NCBI GenBank assembly: GCA_003118195.1
Contig: BEXV01001609.1
Span: forward strand, 47,895 to 81,669
Length of the DNA stretch: 33,775 nucleotides
From: Hemicentrotus pulcherrimus
Taxonomy: Eukaryota; Echinodermata; Echinoidea; Camarodonta; Strongylocentrotidae
Direction: 5' to 3'
Shown here: one piece after another, positions 22,213 to 30,809 of the stretch
How positions within the stretch are numbered: the first letter of the stretch is position 1
Layout: each line of letters starts with the position of its first letter
Made by a program: the position numbers and the translations under genes
The notes under the pieces: generated by a model
Databases searched by the model: none
Seen by the model: only the letters and a program-made list of their open reading frames with translations
Told to the model about the DNA's origin: nothing

Positions 22213-22485
22213 TGGTAGAGTTTACTATGGAGCACCATGCCTCACACTTGTGCTTCCGTCACAAATTTGTTCACTTCAAATAAAGGATTTTGTCACAAAA
22301 GCAATCTTACAATTTTTATTTTAAAAATCAATCTCACAGAATGATTATGTCACGAAATCAGATTATTTTATGGACAAATTCACATAGTGAGATTATTTTT
22401 GTGACAAATAGAATTATTTGGAGTAATTTTGTGACGGAATCACCGATGTGTCACATGGTGCCCCATAGTCTACTATCCAGGTACC
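22213..22485. mobile_element. foldback-type MITE, arms of ~100 bp or more
   Basis: Almost the whole element is an imperfect palindrome centred near 22350. Left ACTATGGAGCACCATG, TTCCGTCACAAA, TTTGTCACAAAA and AATCTTAC are matched in order on the minus strand of the right half by ACTATGGGGCACCATG, TTCCGTCACAAA, TTTGTCACAAAA and AATCTCAC. GTCACAAA-like motifs recur in both arms. There is no coding capacity (the 69-codon frame 22290-22499 runs across the palindrome). Ends are fixed to within about 10 bases. Confidence 0.82.
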
Positions 22486-22612
22486 AGGTTGGTAACTGAG
22501 ATTTACCGCTGTTAAGATGTAACCAGTGAAAGAGTGCTGAGAAAATTAAAATGAGATTCTTCCTTAATTGAGCAGGAAGAGAGGGTATTGATTATTTTTT
22601 AGGGCAGGGAAG

Positions 22613-22631
22613 GAGAGAGAGAGAGAGAGAG
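22613..22631. repeat. (GA)n microsatellite
   Basis: About nine GA units with purine-rich continuation to about 22655. Confidence 0.88.
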
Positions 22632-22743
22632 ATAGAGAAAGAAAGGAGACGGGGAGATGTTTCATGAACATGCATAAGAGCTATGAACGAAGCCGATAAT
22701 TGATTAGATTTACAATTAAAGAATGCGTATCAAATAGGAGGCT

Positions 22744-22918
22744 CAACTTTAGAATACCCCAACAATGGGGTTTACGTACATAAACGTCGAAGACCTAGGG
22801 TTAGAGTTAGGGTTAGGAATGTGTTTAGGGTTACTTTAGATTCAGCTTTATTGGTAAAGCGTTGACTACCCTACAAACGTCTGGTCAATTTTTTTTGTGG
22901 TGGGGTATTCTAAAGTTG
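22744..22918. mobile_element. 175-bp element with exact 18-bp TIRs and TTAGGG-like core
   Basis: CAACTTTAGAATACCCCA at 22744-22761 is the exact reverse complement of 22901-22918. Between them, 22795-22834 contains TTAGGG-type telomere-like motifs with variants (TTAGAG, TTAGGA). The rest has no coding capacity. A small non-autonomous DNA transposon that carries or has captured degenerate telomere-like repeats is the simplest reading. Confidence 0.78.
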
Positions 22919-23470
22919 CTCCAAATAGGTGTACGGAAAAATATCTCTGAAAAAACATCAATGGCATATTACATAAAACTTGATCGTCTTAACCATTTAG
23001 ATATAAAATTGTTTGCTCGCACTTGTCATAAAATCTACGCTCCAAACACCTCCCAGGTCTCCACCAGGGGTTCTGCATCTAACTCACACACAGATACACT
23101 TGTTATTGTAACAATAGTTATTTAGAGTACTCCTAACCCGTTAGACTTGTTCGCTCAAAATAAAAACAAAACATTGATAAATACAGATAGGGAGGCTGTT
23201 TACTGGCCACTCGTTTATTCAGAGGGAGTAATTATGTTATGAAGGGCCTATGAAGAAAAATGGTAGATGGGAGAAGTATGAATGGGGGATCGAGTGTCGG
23301 AGTAAGATAGGAATTTGGAGATAACGGTATAAATAGAGAGAGAGAAGGATCGAGATAAGGTGAAGGGGAAATGTGTGGTTGTGAAACTAATGTGGAGAAA
23401 GATATATTGCAGAGGATACTCGGAAAGTGCATGTGTTTGTGTGTGTGGCGGGGGATTCGGTGATATATAA
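22919..23470. other. anonymous noncoding stretch, GA-rich in second half
   Basis: Ordinary sequence to 23200, then degenerate purine-rich repeats at 23240-23420 that give a S/P/L-rich minus frame (23232-23432) of no significance. Confidence 0.4.
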
Positions 23471-23489
23471 AGGGATATAATGATATATG

Positions 23490-23622
23490 ACCAACTTGTT
23501 TAAATGCCTGTTGTACACTGTGGACCCATTACTTAGTTTCATTGTTTTACTATGTACAATGCAATCCCATGTAATTTATCTTATTTTTGTTTGGAAATGG
23601 AAATAAACGAGAAAAAAGTAAA
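23490..23622 (+). mobile_element. possible worn LINE 3' end
   Basis: TTTGGAAATGGAAATAAACG at about 23590-23610, preceded by T-rich untranslated-like sequence, resembles the GAAATAAACTGAA end of the LINE at 26058 but lacks the tandem GAACT tail. Low certainty. Confidence 0.3.
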
Positions 23623-24120
23623 TCAAGGGAAAGAAGAGAAAGAGAAAGAGGGACGGGTCGCGTCACGGATGGCGTAAGGTAAACAAGATCATGAGAGGAG
23701 AGACAGAGGAGTTGGACATCAATAAAATGTATGATCCATGTTGTTCGTATAAGTGCAGCACAATGCTATACAATATTCACGATTTATTGAAAGCCCAATA
23801 ACTATGACAGAAAAAAGAGCAACAATATTGCTTACCGTTTTAAATCACGAGCTCACAAAACACAGCTGATCATTAATTCACGCCACTCGAGTATTTGTCC
23901 CAGTCCTAGCCGTTAGTGCTCACCCTGTGTCTGTTTCCCCATAAACACGTAGTTTATATACACTGGATGGGTGGGCGTTAGTAAAAACACAGTATTCTAT
24001 GCGACCGTCCTCATAGTCTCAGTACAGGCACTATATGGTAATTTTGTTCATGTCTGCATCGACGACACGACGAGGTTGTGTTCTCGCATTTGGCGGAGTA
24101 AATCAAGTGTTCAAGTGTGA
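23623..24120. other. anonymous noncoding stretch
   Basis: Starts purine-rich (23623-23710), then near-unique sequence with a TATA-like TTTATATACACTGG at about 23951-23964. No downstream coding exon supports a promoter. Confidence 0.35.
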
Positions 24121-24183
24121 GTTGGGGTATGTGGGTGGTGAGTGTGTGTATGTGTGTGTACGAGCGCGCGCGCGTGTGTGTAT
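24121..24183. repeat. GT-rich microsatellite with CG alternation
   Basis: Imperfect TG units and a GCGCGCGCG stretch at about 24164-24174, i.e. alternating purine-pyrimidine DNA. The His/Thr-rich minus frame is a repeat product. Confidence 0.82.
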
Positions 24184-24680
24184 GTTAGATAGCGAGGCGG
24201 CTCATGTTCTGTAAATATGAAGTAAATATTATTTGACATTATATACCATGTATTTTCTCTTGATATCATCATTTTATCATCTTGAAACGAAACACAAATA
24301 AACCACCGTAAAATATACAAATATTCAAAGATTCTTTTGGCAATAATTTGATCTCAAATAGTTTGTAAGTGATGTTTGTGAATACTTAATTCTGAAAGCA
24401 TATCAATAACTTTTAACAAAACATATCACAGTTTTGTGAAATAAACCTTCTTACTGCCACTGGAGAAGGAGGGGGATTGATGCGTTCAGTTGTTTTATCG
24501 CCAAAGTAGGCTACACATCCAAGAATGACATCAACGGCTGTGATCAAAATGTGAGACTTAGGGTGTACAAACTGAATGTGATTATTCACTTTCCATGAAT
24601 TTTTCATCTACGACCGACCATCTAACCAGTGAGTGGTCAATCAGCTAACCCAACGAGCCTGGATATTGTTTTCGTTTCTC
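24184..24680. other. anonymous noncoding stretch
   Basis: The 64-codon minus frame at 24413-24607 is unrecognised. Nothing else supported. Confidence 0.35.
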
Positions 24681-24725
24681 GAAACTATCATACTTCAATT
24701 TAAAGTAAAATCGTTCAAGTGAAAG
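24681..24725. repeat. direct repeat flanking the nested element, left copy
   Basis: GA-ACTATCATACTT, ATTTAA and TTCAAGTGAA occur in the same order at 26490-26537, on the other side of the TIR/LINE nest. The copies differ by several substitutions and a small gap, so they are not a fresh target-site duplication. Confidence 0.7.
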
Positions 24726-24817
24726 TCCACCCCGATATTAAGTTGGTTTTAATTAAAACCAGAAGAATGAGAGAAAACAAATTAGTGAAATTTCAAACAA
24801 TATCCGACCAGTCATAA

Positions 24818-26058
24818 CGCTCTTGTTTTTACTGTATATCAATGAATTGCCATCTGTTAGCAATATTCTATCTTCTATTTTATTTGCTGATGACACCACT
24901 CTGTTTTTATCTGGCAATGATCCCGTAGAAATAAATATTTTATTGAATTCTGAAATTGTTAAAATAAACAAGTGGTTTCTTGCCAATAAATTGTTGATTA
25001 ATTTTGAAAAAACAAACTATGTAATTTTTAAAACAAGAAATAAATATGTAAATGAAGCTGCTATCAAGATTTGTATAAATAGTAAAGAAATTAAGCAAGT
25101 ACGCCAAGTTACTTTCTTAGGCGTCATTATTGATGAAAACTTAACGTGGAAGGACCACATTTATTATATTTCTAACAAGCTGTCAAAGGTCATTGGTGTT
25201 TTAAACAGACTCAAAGATATTTTACCATTACGCATACTTGTACAATTGTATAACTCTATGATTTTGCCTTATTTTAATTATTGTATTATTGTATGGGACA
25301 ATTGCGCTTCGTATCTGCTTCAAAAGCTATTTTTATTACAAAAAAGAGCCGTCAGGGTTATAACAAACTCATATTATAGAGCACATACAGGTACATTGTT
25401 TTTTAAGTTGAAGTTTTTAAAACTATATGATCTTTGTGATATGAGTATTGGAGCTTTTATGTTCTCTTACATGTACAATATAAATACTTTACCTGATTGT
25501 TTTAATAATTATTTTATTTATAATAGAGATATAAATCAACATAGTACTAGAAATTCAAACAAACTTTATGTTCCTTCATTTCGCTATAATTTGTCAAGAA
25601 CAGTAATAAAATATAAAGGATTCATTTTTTGGAATAACTTACCAGATTCTATCAAAGCATGCCCAACATTGTCTAGCTTTAAGCGCAATTTTAAACACAA
25701 ACAAATATCAAGTTACAATATACTTTTTTAGCTTTTATTAATTCTGCCTGTCCTTGTATGTGTGTATACTGTATATTTGTCTTAGGTAATGTAATGCCTA
25801 TATTGTCAATATTTTCCTTTTAATTAATGAAGATTTTACTTTTGGGGCTGTAGAAAAAGGGGACCAGCCTAGATAAGTCAATGGCTTTTTCTGGTCTCCC
25901 ACATCCCTACTCCTCCCATTAATCATTTTTAGTGTTACTGTTGTTGTTTTATTTGTTCTTAGAATATTTTATATTTATTGCATATTGTATAATTGTATTT
26001 TGAATGTTTATAATGCTGTTTTTATTGGATGTGAAATAAACTGAACTGAAACTGAAAC
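24818..26058 (+). mobile_element. CR1/Jockey-superfamily LINE, 5'-truncated copy
   Basis: Consists of the last part of a reverse-transcriptase ORF (to 25731), a 3' untranslated region of about 300 bp, AATAAA at about 26035 and the tandem tail CTGAACTGAAACTGAAAC (26041-26058). The untranslated region holds an inverted pair, GACCAG (25862) and CTGGTC (25892), around an AT-mixed loop, similar to stem-loops at the 3' ends of some CR1/L2 elements where the element's own transcriptase is thought to bind. 5' truncation is normal for target-primed reverse transcription. No poly-A and no clear target-site duplication is visible. Confidence 0.88.
24820..25731 (+). CDS. LINE reverse transcriptase, C-terminal part (intact frame)
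   Basis: Open for 303 codons to a TAG stop, without internal stops. It starts inside the palm at LLFLLYINELP. There is no genuine start codon: the frame is entered from the truncation point, and the first codon often chosen at 24823 is TTG. FADDTT (from about 24883) is the catalytic YxDD-type motif with its two aspartates. Next come NKWFLANKLLINFEKTNYVIF, the TFLGVIIDENLTWKDHI segment, the thumb region SNKLSKVIGVLNRL and LQKRAVRVIT, and a C-terminal WNNLPDSI. In the full element this enzyme would copy LINE RNA at a nicked target. Fingers and endonuclease are missing, so this copy cannot be autonomous. The clean frame implies a fairly recent insertion. Clade (CR1, L2 or a relative) is not settled. 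Confidence 0.92.
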   Translation, partial: LLFLLYINELPSVSNILSSILFADDTTLFLSGNDPVEINILLNSEIVKINKWFLANKLLINFEKTNYVIFKTRNKYVNEAAIKICINSKEIKQVRQVTFLGVIIDENLTWKDHIYYISNKLSKVIGVLNRLKDILPLRILVQLYNSMILPYFNYCIIVWDNCASYLLQKLFLLQKRAVRVITNSYYRAHTGTLFFKLKFLKLYDLCDMSIGAFMFSYMYNINTLPDCFNNYFIYNRDINQHSTRNSNKLYVPSFRYNLSRTVIKYKGFIFWNNLPDSIKACPTLSSFKRNFKHKQISSYNILF

Positions 26059-26489
26059 AAATTGGTAACACTGTGACATATCTAGCGAGCTCCTCTCCAA
26101 TTCGCTCTGTACAGAAAATTTCACAAACTTTTGTTATTGATGACGGAATAGATTTCTTTCATACGAACAGGGGTTGTATAAACAAGCATATTTGCAATAA
26201 TTATACAATTATCTAGGGGTGAATGTACGGCTTTAATTCAGGGATAATGTCAATTTTAAAAGTTTTTTTTTAGTACGGGGCAAATAAGATGAGTCTTCGT
26301 CAGATATGTCACAGAGATTCCAATTTGCGTAATGATCAATAGCACCTTTAAAAATTCACAACTTTCCTTTTTAATCGTTTCTTGCTCAAAGATTTACTGA
26401 CCTGTTCTTTATTTGTTCTGCTTCCATTAAAACCAACTTAATATCGAAAAGGACTACCCCTTTAATAACTGTTATAATATGGCGTAAAG

Positions 26490-26537
26490 GAGACTATCAT
26501 ACTTCTATTTAAGGCAATATCATTAAATTCAAGTGAA
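26490..26537. repeat. direct repeat flanking the nested element, right copy
   Basis: Contains GAGACTATCATACTTCTATT, then AAGGCAATATCATTAAA, then TTCAAGTGAATG, matching the left copy at 24681-24725. It lies about 28 bp beyond the right TIR, whereas the left copy abuts the TIR. Confidence 0.7.
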
Positions 26538-27655
26538 TGCACATATTCAAACTTAATATTACATATTCGTTAGGCACTTGACTAGCAAAACAATTTCACT
26601 TTCGAATACATTTTTATTCCTGAGCGTTTTGCAAAAAAAAATCTCATTTCGTTGTACTCTCCTATGTCCTATTTAAAGCATATTACAAGATCTTGAAAGG
26701 AGGCTATATATACGTATGGCGTACTGTGATTATATGTTGCTTCCACATGCTTCTTTCTCACAGCATCCACGTAATCGGATAGCTTGCTTCAAGGCAAAAC
26801 TAATTTTCTTCCAACACGTCAATAAAGTCGAGTCTTCCTGATTCTGTGAATAGACTAATTACATAACTAATTGCCTTACTGATGTCGACGAAGATCTTAT
26901 AGGAAGAAGCAAAGAATCTATACTCAACCATTCATATTGCCAAGAAGAATATACAAAATGTCATAAACCTGGGAACCAGGCTACAAATCGGAAGTCCTCC
27001 GAATGATCGCACATACGGCAGATATCTCCCTATGTAAAACGTATTGGTTGAAGGGAGACTCCATTCATATGATTTGGAATGCATCGTTTATTGATAATAA
27101 ATCATTTCAAAGCTAGTTCATGACTGAAGGAAAGATGAATTAAATCAGCCACATACTGGGAAGTGATAATGCTGTGAGATGATGCGAAACGGGAGAGATG
27201 AACAGTGAAAACTCCCAACAGTTCGACCTTCCAGCATACTAAATATTTTATTATTGTGTGATATATCACTCTCATATTTCATTTTGTAAAATAATGAAAA
27301 CATGAAAACTTTAATTAAAAAGATAATAGGTCATTGCAACGCCCAAGCTAAGTTCGTACCATTTACATGATTTCGAAATCAAAATGTTTAAGGACACAAT
27401 CATGACATGAATTGTGCCAAATTGCCAAACATAATTGGATTTTTTTTCTTCCTTCTTACAATTAATGACGACTAAAGAAAGAGGAAAGGTAAAAAAGTTC
27501 TAACAAAAGCAGTTTGAAATGACTTGGATCGATAGATTACATTGAATTTGTTTTTGTAGCGTGCTAATTGAGATATTTGTACTCTCTATTTCTTCTTTTT
27601 GTATTGAATTATAATACGTCTACGATATAACGAAGCGAACTAAGCACATGGACTC
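26538..27655. other. anonymous noncoding stretch
   Basis: AT-rich, no frame above 60 codons, no recognised element. Confidence 0.4.
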
Positions 27656-27765
27656 GTGCGTGCTCATACGTACACACACTAACACACACACAAACACATT
27701 TACACACACACGCACAAGCGCGCATGCACACACGTTCACCCTCACGCACACTTCTAAACACACAA
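27656..27765. repeat. CA-rich imperfect microsatellite
   Basis: ACAC units interrupted by GT, CG and TT, at variable purity. The 148-codon minus frame 27620-28066 is mostly this repeat (C/V-rich) plus the TA tract (I/Y-rich), so it is not accepted as a gene. Confidence 0.8.
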
Positions 27766-27932
27766 CCTGAATCCTATCTTGCACATAATCCAATGCCACC
27801 ACTAAAATGATAGACACACTTATGCCTTTATGATTAATACATAGATCAGTGTGTGTTAAATAACATACCCTATCGATTCCGTGTACAATTTTAGTAAAGT
27901 TTTGTCCCACAAAAGGGGCTTTACTTTTTTTT

Positions 27933-27935
<3 letters not shown>

Positions 27936-27963
<28 letters not shown>
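27936..27963. repeat. (AT)n microsatellite
   Basis: About 14 AT units, and TGTATATT follows. Confidence 0.92.
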
Positions 27964-27969
<6 letters not shown>

Positions 27970-28018
27970 TAAATTTCTTTTTACATACTTCTAACTCTGT
28001 TCTTATTCTTTGTGAATA

Positions 28019-28049
28019 GTTGTTTTTGTTTTTGTTTTTGTTTTTTTTT
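28019..28049. repeat. (TTTTTG)n hexanucleotide run
   Basis: Four or five units ending in a T run. Confidence 0.8.
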
Positions 28050-28777
28050 AACCTAAGGTGAAGCAATAAACATAAAAATTACAGAGGAAAAATATCCCAT
28101 TGCCTCTTCAAATCTAATTAAAGTATCCTTCAAAATTGGAGATATGGGCATTCAAGAATTACATTCTCGTTTTATCCATATATTATATCATAGCTACTAG
28201 AAAAATGATAATAAGGATTGATGCCTTACCAAAGAGCACTATAGGGAATTCACTTGATTTCAAACTCGGGCCCTTCCTAATAGGAGCCATCTGTTCAACT
28301 TTTACTGGGTTCAAACCTTATAGGCTGATTAGCTCAAAATGAGGAAACTTACTCTTTAAAATTTGAATGGCGCAATATTTCAGTAATACTGAGTCGACTA
28401 AAAGGAAAGTCGACTTTAAAAAAAAATCACATGAGACATGAGATGGCGCTATTCTAATACAGGTCTATAAACAAGATTGAATAGTGTCATGAAAGATAAC
28501 CATATTTCAAGTTCTGAGATCAAGAGGTATCAAGAAGTATTCTAAAAGTATTCAAGAAGTATTTTATCGTCAAAATTGGCTTGTCTTTTCCTCATCTGCT
28601 GCATTTCCTCGAGTCGGAAGAAAAGACTGACTAAGGGGTTATAGGAATTTCATATTCCTTTTTTCTTCCAGGCAACTTCGGGATGTGCAGCAGGGGAAGC
28701 CAATATTAATCTGCCATACTTTGTATCCTATGCTGCCATTCTATTGTACCTTCTATTGTATGTTTGAAATGCCAACA
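28050..28777. other. anonymous noncoding stretch
   Basis: The 68-codon frame at 28136-28342 is unrecognised. A short tandem pattern of CAAGAAGTATT-like units occurs at 28520-28565. A GTCGACT pair at about 28392 and 28408 is minor. Confidence 0.4.

Positions 28778-28870
<93 letters not shown>
28778..28870. repeat. (AAT)n trinucleotide microsatellite
   Basis: About 31 units with one AAC interruption near 28811, the longest simple repeat in the window. All six frames through it encode homopolymers (Asn, Ile, Tyr and others) and must be ignored as genes. The position, after ordinary sequence, gives no retroposon body. Confidence 0.95.
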
Positions 28871-29108
28871 CATCATCTGGGAAGGCTCGGTCCAATATAT
28901 TCCATCGTTCATATACATCCACACAAAACCCAAATGGATGTGCACAAAATGCCTGCTGACTCTTGTAAGAGCACTCTGATTGGGTTTAAACAGGCGGTAG
29001 TCGTTTGTAAATAATGTTTCCATTTGGAATATTTACATTATGACACAAACATTTTATTTTTTGAACACACAAGATTTCTTTGTCTTAATATAAACTGTAA
29101 ACCGTTAG
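28871..29108. other. anonymous noncoding stretch
   Basis: No recognised feature; leads into the LINE fragment. Confidence 0.35.
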
Positions 29109-29109
29109 T

Positions 29110-29645
29110 TGGAAAATGCGTGTTAGCAATCTATGTAAACTTTTATCACGAAATATAGGTGTCATCAACTTACTTCAACACTTCTTTCCTCTTGATGTCC
29201 TGGTAAATTTATATTTAAGCTACGGTTTTCAAGCTAGGGGCAACTGCTGCAAGACTCAACTTATAGTTTATTAGTCACTCAAAAAAGAGCCCTGAGAATA
29301 ATTCACAATGTTAGTTTTCGGTAACATACAAATATCTTATTTTTCAATTATCCCCTTTTAAATGTGTCTAATATATGCGTCTATAATCCTGGTGTTTCTA
29401 AGTATCAACATAAGATAAATGAATTGCCTGTTTTATTGCTTTCCTTTTCACAAAGAACTTGCATATTCATACATACCCTAACACGAAAAAGAATGACTTC
29501 CATACCCCTGTGTACGAACTACAATTGTTCAAAAAGGGTAAACTGGTCCACCTTTCTGGAACAATCTTCATCTTGATTTACTTCACCCATCTTCTGTTGA
29601 TCAATTTAAAATAAAGTAAAGTTAAGTGTTTTCCAATGCACACAA
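29110..29645 (+). pseudogene. LINE reverse transcriptase remnant (C-terminal)
   Basis: Read across frames, it follows the intact LINE at 24.8 kb in order. WKMRVSN (29110) corresponds to WKDHIYYISN. LSRNIGVINLLQHFFPLDVL (29143 on) corresponds to LSKVIGVLNRLKDILPLRIL. QKRALRIIHNVS (about 29283) corresponds to QKRAVRVITNSY. FWNNL, followed by SSVDQFKIK (to about 29613), corresponds to FWNNLPDSI and the FKRNFK end. At least two frameshifts and several stops separate these blocks, so the gene is dead. Fingers, palm catalytic motif and endonuclease are absent through truncation. Confidence 0.8.
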
Positions 29646-29710
29646 TAATAATGTCGATAAGACATTTGATATATAATGTCCTTTTTCCTCATAACGTGTA
29701 CCATAATGGT

Positions 29711-29813
29711 AAGTTCATTTGTGTTACAGAAGCACGCCTACAATTGAAATGAAATGTTCAGATTGAACATTTCATTTCAATTGTAGGCGTGCTTCAGTAA
29801 CACAAATGAACTT
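29711..29813. repeat. near-perfect hairpin, 50-bp arms, 3-nt loop
   Basis: The arm 29711-29760 (starts AAGTTCATTTGTGTTAC) is the reverse complement of 29764-29813 with a single mismatch (A at 29728 against A at 29796), separated only by GAT. Pairing stops abruptly at both outer ends. It lies inside the 3' untranslated part of a decayed LINE, yet is far better paired than that LINE's age suggests, so it arose after the insertion. If transcribed, it would form a 50-bp double-stranded stem. No flanking motif suggests a transposon end. Confidence 0.95.
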
Positions 29814-30809
29814 TATCAGGGAAGGGATTTATCAATTCATGATTTCTCTCGTACGGTTTTATAAACGTTCAAGTGGTTAGCCCATGTGGTTGAAATAAGT
29901 TGATAATCTGTTATTTCTTAGTTCGTTACCCCTCTTCCTTTCAGTGTATTCCTTTCTGTATTAGTCTCAAATTATATTGAACTCATATACAATTATGTAC
30001 CAAATCACTGCCCTATTTAGTTTGATTATGTGCGTTTCTCTAAAGTAAACATATTCTGTCCTGTAATTTTTTTTACACAACTCCAATCAACGTATTCTTT
30101 ACAACCTATGCTTTTCAAAAGGTTTCTGCACATTTTACAGTTTTGTACTTTTCTTGTCTGGATTTTCTTTACCATGGTTTTAGTTGTCAAAACATCTTTG
30201 GTGCCCCATGATTTTGTGGTCTGATTAATTTTTCAATAACTATAATCAGTTTGTAAAACTATGAAACAATATGTCTTGTGTGTATATTTTGTTATCTGTA
30301 TAGATTCTGCATGTAGAATAAACTCAAACTCAAAGGATCCATGCAGTGAAAAACATCAGAAAATACCAGCAAAAGAATTGAAGTCGTAGAGGGAGCCCTA
30401 TACGTTGTAAAATAAAATCATATATCGTAGAGATTAAGAATTTCTTTCTCAGGTGCATGCGAGATCAGTGACAGAGGAAATGATATGTGAGTCCCAGAAA
30501 AAAAACGAAACCCCAAAATAAATAGTAATTATGAGAAAACTATGATCTTGTAAAAGAATAATTGCTAGCTTTACATAAATTATACATAATGTACTTTCTA
30601 AGGATGCTTTCAATGCCTGGCTTAGTATCACACCCTTTTCCATTGTACTTGTGAATATCTTTTAGGGGAAGTTCTTCATTTTCTATTCGTCTTCCATTTC
30701 AACAGTGCGATGATTTCTCTCCTCGTTTTTATAAGCAAGCAACCCTGTTCTCAACGTGAAATGTTCCTAAGATGAACACATACATTTAATTTGTTACAGC
30801 ATATGACGA

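Larger units (their letters stand above)
24722..26462. mobile_element. TIR element split by a LINE insertion
   Basis: A 21-bp sequence at 24733-24753 (CGATATTAAGTTGGTTTTAA plus T) is the exact reverse complement of 26426-26446, and outer parts also agree weakly (AGTCC on both sides). The left arm continues to about 24817 and the right from about 26060, with a LINE between. Removing the LINE leaves an element of about 500 bp. The order of events follows: TIR element first, LINE later. Confidence 0.75.
29109..30334 (+). mobile_element. CR1-like LINE, decayed 5'-truncated copy
   Basis: Holds the C-terminal reverse-transcriptase remnant (29110-29645), a long 3' untranslated region and a worn tandem tail AATAAACTCAAACTCAAA (about 30317-30334) similar to the tail of the LINE at 26058. 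GGTGCCCCATGATTTTGTGG (about 30200-30219) lies where the other copy has its 3' stem-loop. The untranslated part is much longer than in the other copy, partly because of the 103-bp hairpin at 29711-29813. Same strand as the other LINE remains. Confidence 0.75.

Noticed and set aside
23940..23970. TATA-like promoter TTTATATACACTGG
   Set aside because: No exon, start codon with a usable frame, or other promoter element follows within view.
24753..24986. 77-codon minus-strand frame
   Set aside because: Antisense shadow of the LINE reverse transcriptase and its left flank.
27620..28066. 148-codon minus-strand open frame
   Set aside because: Composed of translations of the CA-rich and AT microsatellites joined by unremarkable sequence, with no domain.
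28685..29023. Poly-Asn, poly-Ile and poly-Tyr proteins on both strands
   Set aside because: All are translations of one (AAT)n repeat.
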